Assembly (NCBI GenBank): GCA_046329235.1
Contig: JAXLVA010000001.1
Location: 930,001-994,000 of the forward strand
Source: JALONH01 sp046329235
GTDB taxonomy: Bacteria > Bacteroidota > Bacteroidia > Cytophagales > Cytophagaceae
Length of the DNA: 64,000 bases
Direction of reading: 5' to 3'
Numbering within the stretch: position 1 is the first letter of the stretch; each line of letters begins with the position of its first letter. Made by a program: the position numbers and the translations under genes. Of the stretch, positions 17,399 to 26,769 are shown piece after piece. The notes beneath the pieces are model-generated. The model was not told the DNA's origin. It did no database searches and was given only the letters and a program-made list of their open reading frames with translations.

Positions 17399-18157
17399 AT
17401 GAACAAATTAATGGGGATTTGCTTGCTTGCATTAGGGATGCATAGTCAAGCTTTAGCGCAATCTAAAACCGTGTGGGAAGCACGTTTATTTTTTGGTACT
17501 ACCGTAGGACAGATTCACGATAATGATGGTAGACCTTCTGCTTCTAATCACGTATCAGACGGATTTACTTCCAATGAAGGTAATCAACGTAGTTTGAGTT
17601 TAGGAATGAATGCGATTCTACCAATCAATGAAACTTGGGCATTTTCTATAGGCGGAGCTTTTACTCAACGTCAACTTCTTATTCGTAACACAGACGGAGG
17701 TTATAGTGGAGTATCAAAATATTTAATCAGTTATTTTCAAGTTCCTTTGATGTTGCGATATACTTCCAAAGAAGTAGCTAAAGGATTGAAAATACATGTT
17801 GGTGCGGGGCCTTGTTTAGAACTTAAGTTAAGCGATCGTTTAGTAGGTGGTGATGGAGCACATTATTGGAATTTAGCCTACAATAGAACATGGTTAGACC
17901 CAACGCGCGGACAAAACGGTGATAATAAAGAAATGAAATTGTTTAATCCGTTTGATGTAAGCATCATGATTACCGGTGGAGTTCAGTATGCTTTAAGTGA
18001 AAAGTTTGGATTGTACGGTGGTATCATGGTGAATCCATCTTTAGTGAACATGATTAATCCGGATTTGAAATTTAATGATCCTAACAAAACTCCTGTAACG
18101 AATGATGTTCAATTCCGAACTACATTAGTAGGATTGGACATAGGATTTAGATTTTAA
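17399..18157 (+). CDS. Outer-membrane beta-barrel protein (PorT-like family)
   Basis: 252 residues with a signal peptide ending 'SQALAQ'. Alternating hydrophobic strands such as 'QVPLMLRYTSK' and 'KIHVGAGPCLELKLSD' and a C-terminal Phe are typical of an 8-10 strand barrel of the PorT/OMP_b-brl_2 type common in Bacteroidota. Substrate or role is unknown. It is a single-gene unit with its own promoter element and terminator. Confidence 0.7.
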   Translation: MNKLMGICLLALGMHSQALAQSKTVWEARLFFGTTVGQIHDNDGRPSASNHVSDGFTSNEGNQRSLSLGMNAILPINETWAFSIGGAFTQRQLLIRNTDGGYSGVSKYLISYFQVPLMLRYTSKEVAKGLKIHVGAGPCLELKLSDRLVGGDGAHYWNLAYNRTWLDPTRGQNGDNKEMKLFNPFDVSIMITGGVQYALSEKFGLYGGIMVNPSLVNMINPDLKFNDPNKTPVTNDVQFRTTLVGLDIGFRF

Positions 18158-18165
18158 TTAGAGAG

Positions 18166-18198
18166 AAAATAGCCTTAAGTAACGCTTAAGGCTATTTT
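18166..18198 (+). terminator. Terminator after barrel gene
   Basis: A 14-bp stem (18166-18179 with 18185-18198), 5-nt loop and T-run. Confidence 0.85.
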
Positions 18199-18266
18199 TT
18201 GTTTTTTTTAATAAAAACAGCGTAATGCTCAATACATTATGTTATTTTTAAGTATATTCCGATAGT

Positions 18267-20225
18267 ATGCTCTGTAACTTAATCTCACATATAAAAAGAT
18301 TTTTCAAGAGTGATGTTAAATTATATATCATTTCAGTAGGAGTGTATTTGTTTTTTTCGATACATCCGATTTCAGGAATGCCTACTATTTATTTAAATGA
18401 AAATACTCAATCGATTCAATTGAATCAGGAAGATTTAGAAGGGGGAGTCTCCTCTAATTTTGTAGATCGACCTAAAGAATACAAACCATTATCAAGGCAT
18501 TTCATTACCATTGAAGATAGTGCTACAACTTATTGGTCTCGTGTACAAATTGTCAATCAGTCTCCGGAAGACAAAGAATGGTATTTAATCTCCTATAACT
18601 TTAATATTGCATCCCTTGATTTCTATTTAGAAGATAAAAATCAACTAATACAAACTAGGCACTACGGTTACCCTACATCTAATTTGTCTGATAATAGTGT
18701 GTCTTATCACAGTCCTACCTTTCATTTGTTAATCCCAAAGAATGATACATGTACACTGTACTTAAAAATTAAACATCCATATGTAGCTCAGTATGGATTT
18801 GAGATTACAGAACATGGTTATTTCTTTAATACAAAAATTACTAAATATCTTGTTCTTGGTATTTTTTATGGAGCTTTATTAATATTGGCCATCTATCATT
18901 TTCTTTTTTACTTTCAATTAAAAGAGTCTTATTATGGTTGGTATGGTATCTTTATTTTATTTCAAGTCTTTTATTTATCCATGCGAGATGGAGTCGCATT
19001 GACTTTATTCTTTTCTAATCATTCCGCTTATTTCGACGATTCATTTCGCTGGATTATGTTAGGTTTAAGCACTTCTACTTTATTATATGCTCAGCATTTT
19101 TTAGGCCTGAAAAAAAACAAATGGATACGGATGACCATTCTAATCTTTTTACTGATTCGTATTCCATTGAATTTTATCTTCCCTGATTATAATTTGTGTA
19201 TGATGTCCATTGATTTTTCAACAACACTCATCTCACTTATTTTTGGCCTGTTGGTAGTTTTGCAAAAACGAAAAGAAACATACGTTTTTATGTTGAGTCT
19301 TTTGTTTATCATAACAGGTTATTTAATCAATATACTTTGGCATTTAAATTGGATTGATAATACAAAATTCATTTATGAGACTCTATATTATACCGTATTA
19401 ATGGAAGCATTACTGTTTTCTTTGGCGAACTCCTATCGACTTCGAAGATTACAATTACAGGAAGAAGAAAACGTACGTAATGAATTTTTAATTGAGGTGA
19501 AGAATGAATTAATTCAACATCAAAACAATATCATTCAAGAACGAACAGAGGCATTAGAAACTTTTTTATATAAGGCATCGCATGATTTGAAGGGGCCACT
19601 AAAATCGATTGATGGACTTTGCGATTTAGGTAAAAAAGAACAAGACCAGCCCGTCGTGTATTTTGATATGATATTAAGTAGTTCCAAACGCTTACAAGGG
19701 ATTTTGGAAAGCTTACTTGGTTTGGCCAAACAACGCTCGCAGGCATTAACTATTAGTTCTATTCCATTAGCGGAGTTAATTGATCATTGTGTTCAATTAG
19801 AATTGAAGGAACATCCTGGTATGTCTACCATTCAAATTTATAATAATATACCTAAAGAGGTAATGATAAAAACTGATTATTACTCATTACACTCCATTAT
19901 TCAAAATATTATTGAAAATGCAATCAAATATCAGGATCCCCAAAAAGCACTACGACATCTAAAAATATCGTATCAACAAAAAGAAATGGAACATCAGCTC
20001 CTATTTGAAGATAACGGGATAGGGATACCTAGAAAATCGATTGACAGAATCTTTGAGATGTTTTACAGAGCAAATACTTCAAACTCCAATGGTGTAGGAT
20101 TGGGTATGTATATTGTAAAACAAACAGTTTTATTATTAAAAGGACAGATTACCATTGAATCTAAAGAGAATGAGTATACACATGTGAAGGTATTGCTACC
20201 TATGCTACCAATAAGTGTCGACTAA
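18267..20225 (+). CDS. 7TMR-DISM sensor histidine kinase
   Basis: 652 residues. After an N-terminal signal or anchor segment comes a periplasmic beta-sandwich like the 7TMR-DISMED2 domain ('YWSRVQIVNQSPEDKEWYLIS'). Seven membrane segments follow (about residues 190-390), then a coiled coil and the kinase core. Kinase motifs: H-box 'ASHDLKGPLKSI' (His439), N-box 'NIIENAIKY', G1 'EDNGIGIP', F-box 'IFEMFYRA', G2 'NGVGLGMYIV'. The DISMED2 fold suggests binding of a carbohydrate-like ligand, but the ligand is not known. No response regulator gene is adjacent, so the partner is encoded elsewhere. Confidence 0.9.
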   Translation: MLCNLISHIKRFFKSDVKLYIISVGVYLFFSIHPISGMPTIYLNENTQSIQLNQEDLEGGVSSNFVDRPKEYKPLSRHFITIEDSATTYWSRVQIVNQSPEDKEWYLISYNFNIASLDFYLEDKNQLIQTRHYGYPTSNLSDNSVSYHSPTFHLLIPKNDTCTLYLKIKHPYVAQYGFEITEHGYFFNTKITKYLVLGIFYGALLILAIYHFLFYFQLKESYYGWYGIFILFQVFYLSMRDGVALTLFFSNHSAYFDDSFRWIMLGLSTSTLLYAQHFLGLKKNKWIRMTILIFLLIRIPLNFIFPDYNLCMMSIDFSTTLISLIFGLLVVLQKRKETYVFMLSLLFIITGYLINILWHLNWIDNTKFIYETLYYTVLMEALLFSLANSYRLRRLQLQEEENVRNEFLIEVKNELIQHQNNIIQERTEALETFLYKASHDLKGPLKSIDGLCDLGKKEQDQPVVYFDMILSSSKRLQGILESLLGLAKQRSQALTISSIPLAELIDHCVQLELKEHPGMSTIQIYNNIPKEVMIKTDYYSLHSIIQNIIENAIKYQDPQKALRHLKISYQQKEMEHQLLFEDNGIGIPRKSIDRIFEMFYRANTSNSNGVGLGMYIVKQTVLLLKGQITIESKENEYTHVKVLLPMLPISVD

Positions 20226-20238
20226 AAATGGAGGATTA

Positions 20239-20922
20239 TTATCCTCCCGCATGCTCTTGTTCTATTTTCTTTAATGGAATATAGATTTTAAATACAGCTT
20301 GCAGCAGATTATCTTTTTTACTTCTATTTCCCCATTGAGAGATATTGTCAACGTAATCGGTGGTAATATTCAGAAAGCCAATTTCAGCTCCTATACCATA
20401 ACCTTGTCGTACGAAATAAGCGCCACCAATCTTCATTGGGAAGCTAAAGGCTAACGAACCGTATGTTTCGTCTTTAGCACGGGTAGCAAATTGATTATTA
20501 AAACTCTCCTTATATTGATCTCTAGGATTGTAACGAAAGGCATTAATCCCTAAACTAAAATAAGCTACATAGTTCGTTTCTTTGACTACATTAATTCGTA
20601 CTTCATAACCTAAACTGAAATAGGAAGTAGTAAAGAAGGTGTTCGGAGTAGCAGTAGCTTCTTTGGAATAGTTGTAATTACTATTTTCTCCTTGTACCGT
20701 ACCCATACTTAAATGGAAATAACCGTTGGTACGATGTTTACGGTTGAGTAAAATACCGGCATCAAAACCGGAAGACCAAGAAGAATATCGATTGGTTAAA
20801 TCTCCACGATAAGAAGTCGCACTAACCCCTACCGTTAGGTAGGGGTGGTACGACGTGGATTGAGCTTGCGCCAATGCGTTTGTCCAGAACAGTATGCTAA
20901 TGATAAAAAGTTTCTTCATCAT
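20239..20922 (-). CDS. Outer-membrane beta-barrel protein, uncharacterised
   Basis: 227 residues from the ATG at 20922; a longer frame to 20934 would need TTG. A signal peptide ends 'NALAQAQ'. 'YLTVGVSATSYRGDLTNRY' and later amphipathic strands recall PorG/DUF6089-like barrels, but the match is weak. The C-terminus ends 'EQEHAGG' rather than in an aromatic residue. It is the last minus-strand gene before the histidine kinase and may or may not be co-transcribed with the transketolase operon 53 bases upstream. Confidence 0.6.
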   Translation of the reverse strand: MMKKLFIISILFWTNALAQAQSTSYHPYLTVGVSATSYRGDLTNRYSSWSSGFDAGILLNRKHRTNGYFHLSMGTVQGENSNYNYSKEATATPNTFFTTSYFSLGYEVRINVVKETNYVAYFSLGINAFRYNPRDQYKESFNNQFATRAKDETYGSLAFSFPMKIGGAYFVRQGYGIGAEIGFLNITTDYVDNISQWGNRSKKDNLLQAVFKIYIPLKKIEQEHAGG

Positions 20923-20975
20923 GGATGTATCCAATGTGTAGTAAAAAGGTAAGCAATAACCGTCTGTATCGACAA

Positions 20976-21932
20976 TTATGCCTTACGCTTCATTACTTTT
21001 TTAACGGCATCTACAATGTGGTGATCTTTCAAGCCGTATTTCTCCATCAATTGATCCGGAGTGCCGCTTTCACCAAACGTATCTTGTACGCCTACAAATT
21101 CCATTGGAGTAGGTACGTTCGTGCTCAACACTTGAGCTACGCTTTCGCCTAAACCACCGTGGATGTTATGTTCTTCACATGTTACTACACAACCTGTTTT
21201 CTTTGCCGATTTGATAATCGCATCTGCATCGATAGGTTTAATAGTATGTATGTTGATGATTTCAGCATCGATACCTTCTTCTGCTAATTTTTCACCGGCA
21301 AGGATTGCTTCCCATACCATGTGACCTGTAGCGATGATGGTTACATCTTTACCTTCGTTTACCATCCATGCTTTACCAATTTCAAATTTTTGGTCCGGAG
21401 CAGTGAACACCGGAATAGCAGGACGACCAAAACGTAAGTACACAGGACCTTCATGTTCTGCAATAGCAATTGTCGCTGCCTTCGTTTGGTTATAATCGCA
21501 AGGGTTAATTACCGTCATTCCCGGTAACATTTTCATTAACCCGATATCTTCTAAGATTTGGTGAGTAGCACCATCTTCACCTAGTGTTAAACCTGCGTGA
21601 GAAGCACATACTTTCACATTCTTTTCAGAATATGCTACCGACTGTCTGATTTGGTCATACACACGACCTGTAGAGAAGTTCGCGAAAGTAGCAGTGAAAG
21701 GAATTTTACCTCCAATAGTTAAACCAGCAGCTAAACCAATCATGTTCGCTTCTGCGATACCTGTTTGGAAGAATCTGTCCGGATGATTTTTCTTGAAATC
21801 ATCTAACTTCAAAGAGCTAGTTAAGTCAGCACACAGAGCCACTACATTTGGGTTCTTTTTGCCTAACTCAGTCATACCGTCACCGAATCCGGAACGTGTA
21901 TCTTTCTTTTCTGTAAACGTATATTTTTTCAT
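20976..21932 (-). CDS. Transketolase C-terminal subunit
   Basis: 318 residues, the pyrimidine-binding and C-terminal domains of transketolase. 'FFQTGIAEANMIGLAAGLTIGG' carries the conserved Glu that activates thiamine diphosphate. The C-terminal Rossmann-like domain starts near 'GKDVTIIATGHMVWEA'. With the N-terminal subunit encoded just upstream it forms one enzyme, moving two-carbon units between pentose phosphates in the cytoplasm. Split transketolases are frequent in Bacteroidota and archaea. Confidence 0.93.
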   Translation of the reverse strand: MKKYTFTEKKDTRSGFGDGMTELGKKNPNVVALCADLTSSLKLDDFKKNHPDRFFQTGIAEANMIGLAAGLTIGGKIPFTATFANFSTGRVYDQIRQSVAYSEKNVKVCASHAGLTLGEDGATHQILEDIGLMKMLPGMTVINPCDYNQTKAATIAIAEHEGPVYLRFGRPAIPVFTAPDQKFEIGKAWMVNEGKDVTIIATGHMVWEAILAGEKLAEEGIDAEIINIHTIKPIDADAIIKSAKKTGCVVTCEEHNIHGGLGESVAQVLSTNVPTPMEFVGVQDTFGESGTPDQLMEKYGLKDHHIVDAVKKVMKRKA

Positions 21933-21958
21933 GGAATTGTAGTCGATTAAGAGATGAA

Positions 21959-22801
21959 TTAATAGTCGCCCATAGTTTCAGGTAACTGAGCTAAAGCTTT
22001 AGCTAACTCCTCGTCGTTAGGAGCTACACCATGCCATTTGTGTGAACCCATCATATAATCGATAGGGTAACCCATCTCGGTTTTCATTACTACACAGGTA
22101 GGTTTACCTGTTCCTTTGTTTGCTTGTGCTTTCAACACTGCTTTTTCTAAGTCAGCAAAGTCGTTACCGTTACACTCAATCGTGTTCCAACCGAATGCTT
22201 GGTACTTAGCCCCAATGCTACCTAAGTTTAAGACTTTGTTTACCGGTCCGTCAATTTGCTGACCGTTATCATCTACAAAAGCAATTAAGTTATCTAAGCC
22301 GTTGTGAGGAGCATACATTGCTGCTTCCCATACTTGACCTTCTTGTTGTTCACCGTCGCCCATTAACACATATACAAAACGATCGTCTTTATTCAAACGT
22401 TTTGCTAACGCAGCACCGGCACCAACAGATAATCCTTGACCAAGAGAACCTGTAGCCAAACGTACACCCGGTAGGTGGCTGTGTGGTGTTGGGTGACCTT
22501 GTAATCTAGAGTTGATTTTACGGTGTGTTCCTAATTCTTTCACAGGGAAATATCCTCTGCGTGCTAATGTACTGTACAGACCTGCAGAAATGTGTCCGTT
22601 CGATAAGAAGAATAAATCTTCTCCTACACCATCCATTTTAAAGTTGGTGTCTACTTTCATCACTTTGAAGTATAGGAGAACAAAAAGTTCTGTACAGCCT
22701 AAAGCTCCACCCGGGTGACCACCTTTAGCCCCGTGTACCATTCGTACGATGTCTCGACGAACCTGAGAGGCGACTTTGTTTAATTCTGCGTAATCTGACA
22801 T
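21959..22801 (-). CDS. Transketolase N-terminal subunit
   Basis: 280 residues, the pyrophosphate-binding domain of transketolase. Motifs: 'GAKGGHPGGALG' near the start, and the thiamine-diphosphate signature 'MGDGEQQEGQVWEAAMYA' ending near 'FVDDNGQQIDG'. It is followed after 26 bases by the C-terminal subunit. It is the fourth gene of an operon with FAH hydrolase, M23 peptidase and peroxiredoxin. Confidence 0.93.
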   Translation of the reverse strand: MSDYAELNKVASQVRRDIVRMVHGAKGGHPGGALGCTELFVLLYFKVMKVDTNFKMDGVGEDLFFLSNGHISAGLYSTLARRGYFPVKELGTHRKINSRLQGHPTPHSHLPGVRLATGSLGQGLSVGAGAALAKRLNKDDRFVYVLMGDGEQQEGQVWEAAMYAPHNGLDNLIAFVDDNGQQIDGPVNKVLNLGSIGAKYQAFGWNTIECNGNDFADLEKAVLKAQANKGTGKPTCVVMKTEMGYPIDYMMGSHKWHGVAPNDEELAKALAQLPETMGDY

Positions 22802-22822
22802 GTGTTATTTAGAGTAACTTTA

Positions 22823-23272
22823 TTATTTCAATAGTTGAGCACTATGCTCTTTGGTATTTACTTTTTCGATGATCTCTTCAATCTTACCTTTTTCATCTAT
22901 GATGAACGTAGTGCGGATAGTTCCCATATAGGTTCTGCCATACATGGTTTTCTCGCCCCACACGCCATACAAGTTTTGTATGGTTTGCTCCGGATCGGAA
23001 AGAAGTGTGAATGGTAACTCAAACTTCTTGATAAAGTTCTGATGTGATTTCACAGAATCAGAGCTGATACCAATGATTTCGAAACCTTGCTTTTGCAATG
23101 CACTGTAGTTGTCGCGCAAACTGCACGCTTGTGCGGTACATCCCGGTGTATTGTCTTTTGGGTAGAAGTAAATCACTACTTTTTTCCCTTTGTAATCTTT
23201 CAACGAAACGGTATTTCCGTGTTGGTCGATGCCTTTAAAATCCGGTGCTTTCGCACCCACTTTTAAACTCAT
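22823..23272 (-). CDS. bcp: Thioredoxin-dependent peroxiredoxin, Bcp/PrxQ type
   Basis: 149 residues. The start was set at 23272, where the ATG overlaps the stop of the upstream peptidase gene (ATGA), a sign of translational coupling. A longer frame to 23287 exists. 'FYPKDNTPGCTAQACSLRD' holds the peroxidatic Cys45 and resolving Cys50 of the atypical 2-Cys PrxQ class, which reduces peroxides and lipid hydroperoxides in the cytoplasm. 'MYGRTYMGTIRTTFIIDEKGKI' is also typical. Confidence 0.93.
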   Translation of the reverse strand: MSLKVGAKAPDFKGIDQHGNTVSLKDYKGKKVVIYFYPKDNTPGCTAQACSLRDNYSALQKQGFEIIGISSDSVKSHQNFIKKFELPFTLLSDPEQTIQNLYGVWGEKTMYGRTYMGTIRTTFIIDEKGKIEEIIEKVNTKEHSAQLLK

Positions 23273-25161
23273 AATATCTTTTCCCATTTCATGACATTCC
23301 CTCCTTTGTCGGTTACTTCCAACACGAATTTGCCAGTCAATGTTTTATTTTTATCTAAGAATTCAGACCAAATGACACCCGTTTTATGTTCGTAATTCAT
23401 TAGCACCCATTCACCGTTTAAAGTGGCTTTAATGGAGCCTATGCCTGATTCGCGGTCAAATATATTAAAATTAATACGTTTAGCAGTATGGGATCTATAG
23501 GTAATTGTCGGAGGTGTCTGATCCACAGATACTTTGTATTTGCCTAAATATTTTAATTGGTGCGAAATAGTGTCCTGAGTCCATTCTCCACCTTCATATT
23601 TACCCGTAGAGGAATTATTGATGTTATAGAAGTAACATTTGTTCATTTTGAAGGACGAATCTTTAGGACAGTAAATCACTCCGATAGGACCAAAAACCGG
23701 AACCGTAGGATTGTTAATTTCAAACGTTTCACTTCCTCCCAGTGGAATATGATTTTTTACTCGAAGGTAAAGGGTGTCAAACAAGGTGCTGTCGCTGAAT
23801 TGTAGTGTTAAATTATCATTGACATAGGTTTGTTTACCGGGATAAATCGTCGCTACGTAATCAAAAACTTCTTTGTACGTACCGGCTTGAACGGAATCCG
23901 GTAGCCCAAGACGCATATCGTACAAGTACACCGGAGCGGTATTGATTTTGTAGGCAGGAGTAAGTGTTTGTACTCCTTTAGATTTAATATATAAAGCACA
24001 AGTTGTAGAGTTAGCACTCCCTACAATCTTTAATGTGTTTTCCATTAATTTATTGGAAGGCGTAGGAGTAACGGTAGAGGTAATGGCTTCCGGTGCTTTT
24101 TTACCTTGTACTTGAAAGTTCAAGACCGACATATTCCCACTAGCATCGTAAATGCGAATTTCTACTTCGTGTAATTTGTCTTCGCTGATGCGGATTTTAC
24201 CCATATCCGGATTCATTAGATAACAAGCTAGGTTGTTACCGTCAGCTACATAACAACGTTCGAAGCGCTGACCTTTGGCAATCATCGTTTCATAATCCAC
24301 GTGCACGTTGATGTAGCGGTTTTCGTAAAAATGAAATGTCTCTAAGTTATGGAAGAAGGTTTCGCGACCATCTACTTTTACTTCTATGCAAGTGATACCA
24401 TAACTGTTGTGGGTATCATTCATGCGATCGTGTGTTTTGATTTCAATTCCTATCAAACCATTCGCTGTGATTTTTTCACTAATGCGGTATTTACTTCCAC
24501 TGATGATGACCGGAGTAAATTCCTTTCTTCCCATCTCACCACTCACACGTGCGTTCATATCCATCGCGCTGATAGCTATTTTGTCAAACACAGGAGTTTG
24601 TGTGTCGATAATTTCTGAAAAGCCAAAACGCATCGGGTCTAATAAATATTCTTGAGGTGTACGTATTTCCCAATGAAGGTGAGGCCCTCCGCTACTTCCG
24701 CTGTTACCGGAGTACGCAATAATGTCACCTTTTTTAAGAACCAAAGTTCCTGGAGCAAGATTGATGTCGATGTCAAAGTTTTGCAAAGCATATTGCTGTT
24801 GCAACGCATATCCAGCAATGGTTGGATTGAAACGGTCTATATGTGCATACACCGTGGTTAATCCGTTCGGGTGAGTGATGTAAAGTGTTTTTCCGTAACC
24901 GTAGGTAGAAACTTTTAAGCGAGATACATACCCATCCGCTGCACAGTAAATAGGTAAGCCGGTGACTCCGCCGGTCTTCACATCCATACCACCGTGAAAG
25001 TGATTGGGACGTAATTCGCCCATGTTAGCTGATAAGTAATTACGTTGTCCGGGATTGATAGGAAACATAAAATACCCTTTAGGGTAAGTGATGCCCTGCG
25101 CCCACGAGGATAGGCTTATGAAGAGAATAAGTAAACTATATAGAAATTTATTTAACAGCAC
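23269..25161 (-). CDS. Secreted M23 (LytM) family metallopeptidase with long C-terminal region
   Basis: 630 residues; the first codon is GTG and no ATG lies near. A signal peptide ends 'SSWAQG'. The M23 domain spans about residues 48-170, with Zn ligands His56 and Asp60 ('HFHGGMD') and His163 ('HLHWE'), plus His107 in 'VYAHIDRF'. The set is complete, so endopeptidase activity on peptidoglycan cross-links is likely in the periplasm. The remaining ~450 residues are Ig-like and unusual in length; 'YDASGNMSVLNFQV' and 'ESGIGSIKATLNGEWV' suggest beta-sandwich modules. It overlaps FAH hydrolase upstream by 14 bases and bcp downstream by 4. Confidence 0.88.
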   Translation of the reverse strand: MLLNKFLYSLLILFISLSSWAQGITYPKGYFMFPINPGQRNYLSANMGELRPNHFHGGMDVKTGGVTGLPIYCAADGYVSRLKVSTYGYGKTLYITHPNGLTTVYAHIDRFNPTIAGYALQQQYALQNFDIDINLAPGTLVLKKGDIIAYSGNSGSSGGPHLHWEIRTPQEYLLDPMRFGFSEIIDTQTPVFDKIAISAMDMNARVSGEMGRKEFTPVIISGSKYRISEKITANGLIGIEIKTHDRMNDTHNSYGITCIEVKVDGRETFFHNLETFHFYENRYINVHVDYETMIAKGQRFERCYVADGNNLACYLMNPDMGKIRISEDKLHEVEIRIYDASGNMSVLNFQVQGKKAPEAITSTVTPTPSNKLMENTLKIVGSANSTTCALYIKSKGVQTLTPAYKINTAPVYLYDMRLGLPDSVQAGTYKEVFDYVATIYPGKQTYVNDNLTLQFSDSTLFDTLYLRVKNHIPLGGSETFEINNPTVPVFGPIGVIYCPKDSSFKMNKCYFYNINNSSTGKYEGGEWTQDTISHQLKYLGKYKVSVDQTPPTITYRSHTAKRINFNIFDRESGIGSIKATLNGEWVLMNYEHKTGVIWSEFLDKNKTLTGKFVLEVTDKGGNVMKWEKIL

Positions 25162-25759
25162 AGGATAACATTTTTTGACCTTCTAAATAACCTTCCAACA
25201 CATCACCGATGGCAATAGGGCCCACGCCCGACGGCGTTCCTGTGTATATCAAATCACCTTTCTTTAACGTAAAGAATTGGGAGATGTAAGAAATTAAAAA
25301 GTGTATATTAAACACCATATCGGCAGTAGTACCTTGCTGTTTCCAGGCACCGTTTTGTTGTAATCCGAATGAGATATTTTGTAAATCAGCAAAGTTACCT
25401 TTAGGAATAAACTCGGAAATAGGAGCTGAGTTGTTAAAACCTTTGGCGATAGACCACGGTAAGCCCGCTGCCTTCGCTTGGTCTTGCAAGTCACGGGCAG
25501 TGAAGTCGATCCCAAGACCTACCTCATCAAAGTAATTGCCAGCAAACTTTTCTTGTATGTATTTTCCTTCTTTCGAAATCTTAATCACCAATTCAATTTC
25601 AAAGTGTATCTCTTTGGTGAACGATGGGAAATAAAAATCATCGTTGTTTTTTAACAGTGCAGTGTCCGGTTTTAAAAACAGAACTGGTTCTGTAGGTAGT
25701 GCATTATTTAATTCTTTCGCATGCGCTGCGTAATTTCTGCCAACCCCGATTATTTTCAT
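25148..25759 (-). CDS. Fumarylacetoacetate hydrolase (FAH) family protein
   Basis: 203 residues, the short single-domain form (acylpyruvase or oxaloacetate decarboxylase-like). 'MKIIGVGRNYAAHAKELNNALP', metal-ligand Glu pair in 'EIHFEIELVI', Asp in 'GLGIDFTARDLQ', and 'GDLIYTGTPSGVGPI' are all family landmarks. The substrate is probably a 2-oxo acid or acylpyruvate. First gene of the five-gene operon running to the transketolase subunits. Confidence 0.88.
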   Translation of the reverse strand: MKIIGVGRNYAAHAKELNNALPTEPVLFLKPDTALLKNNDDFYFPSFTKEIHFEIELVIKISKEGKYIQEKFAGNYFDEVGLGIDFTARDLQDQAKAAGLPWSIAKGFNNSAPISEFIPKGNFADLQNISFGLQQNGAWKQQGTTADMVFNIHFLISYISQFFTLKKGDLIYTGTPSGVGPIAIGDVLEGYLEGQKMLSCAVK

Positions 25760-25851
25760 ATTAATATTTTGTATTGAAGGATGAATGGAGAGTGTATATA
25801 ACTTCTTGAATGAAGTGATTTGGATACACTTTTTTCACCCTACAAAATTCC

Positions 25852-25859
25852 TATATTTG
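25852..25859 (+). promoter_or_regulatory. Candidate -7 element for the M48 protease gene
   Basis: TATATTTG matches TAnnTTTG. It lies inside the longest possible frame, so the true start must be downstream, at 25878 or 25890. Confidence 0.5.
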
Positions 25860-25889
25860 TCTGACAATAACCATAGTATGTGGATAAGT

Positions 25890-26708
25890 ATGAAAAAGAT
25901 TATGTGGATAAGTCTGGCAGGTTTAGCGCTGCTGGGAGGCATCTATGCCTGTAGTCATGTGGCTGTAACGAATAGAACGCAATTAGCATTAATCCCGAAT
26001 TCCCAATTGGCGGAGATGAGTGCACAGGAATATCAACAAGTTATACAGCAGGGGCCTTTATCAACGGATGCTACTAAAACTCAATTGGTGCGTAACGTTG
26101 GGAACAAAATCAAAGCTGCCGTAGAGAAATACATGGCTGATAATGGTCGCAGTGAAGAAATGAAAGCCTATGCTTGGGAGTTTAACTTAATTCAAGATGA
26201 TACAACTCTAAACGCTTGGTGTATGCCGGGTGGTAAAGTGGCTTTCTATACAGGTATTTTACCGGTATGTAAAAATGAAGCAGGTATCGCCGTAGTGATG
26301 GGCCATGAAGTAGCTCATGCCATTGCTAATCATGGTAACGAACGCATGAGTCAGCAAATCATAGCACAATATGGTGCATCTGCCTTAGATATGGCTACTT
26401 CCAAAAAATCAAATGAGGTTAAAGGGGTGTTTCAACAAATGTATGGCGTGGGAGCTAATGTAGGTGTTTTATTACCTTTTGGTCGTAAACAAGAGTCGGA
26501 AGCAGATAAAATGGGTCTAGTATTTATGGCTATGGCAGGTTACGATCCTAACGAAGCTATTACTTTTTGGGAGCGTATGGATGCTGCTACCGGGGGCGGT
26601 TCACCACCGGAGTTTTTGTCTACGCACCCTTCCAATTCAACTCGTATAGCTGATTTAAAAGCCTACTTGCCGGAAGCTTTAAAATATTATAAACCAGCAG
26701 GTAAGTAA
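25890..26708 (+). CDS. M48 family metalloprotease lipoprotein (BepA/LoiP-like)
   Basis: 272 residues. The start 'MKKIMWISLAGLALLGGIYAC' gives a clean lipoprotein signal with lipidated Cys21; an in-frame ATG at 25878 is the alternative. The zinc site is 'HEVAHAIANH' (His139, Glu140, His143), with the third ligand probably in 'ESEADKMG'. 'WCMPGGKVAFYTGIL' is typical of the M48C group that degrades or repairs misassembled outer-membrane proteins. Expected location: periplasmic face of the outer membrane. Confidence 0.9.
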   Translation: MKKIMWISLAGLALLGGIYACSHVAVTNRTQLALIPNSQLAEMSAQEYQQVIQQGPLSTDATKTQLVRNVGNKIKAAVEKYMADNGRSEEMKAYAWEFNLIQDDTTLNAWCMPGGKVAFYTGILPVCKNEAGIAVVMGHEVAHAIANHGNERMSQQIIAQYGASALDMATSKKSNEVKGVFQQMYGVGANVGVLLPFGRKQESEADKMGLVFMAMAGYDPNEAITFWERMDAATGGGSPPEFLSTHPSNSTRIADLKAYLPEALKYYKPAGK

Positions 26709-26769
26709 AAGGAACTAAAACTGGCATTATTTTCGTTCTCTCTCCATAGAGTTTAACAAAATACATTCA

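Noticed and set aside
25785..25889. Upstream extension of the M48 protease frame
   Set aside because: The extension contains a full -7 promoter element and would destroy the lipoprotein signal.
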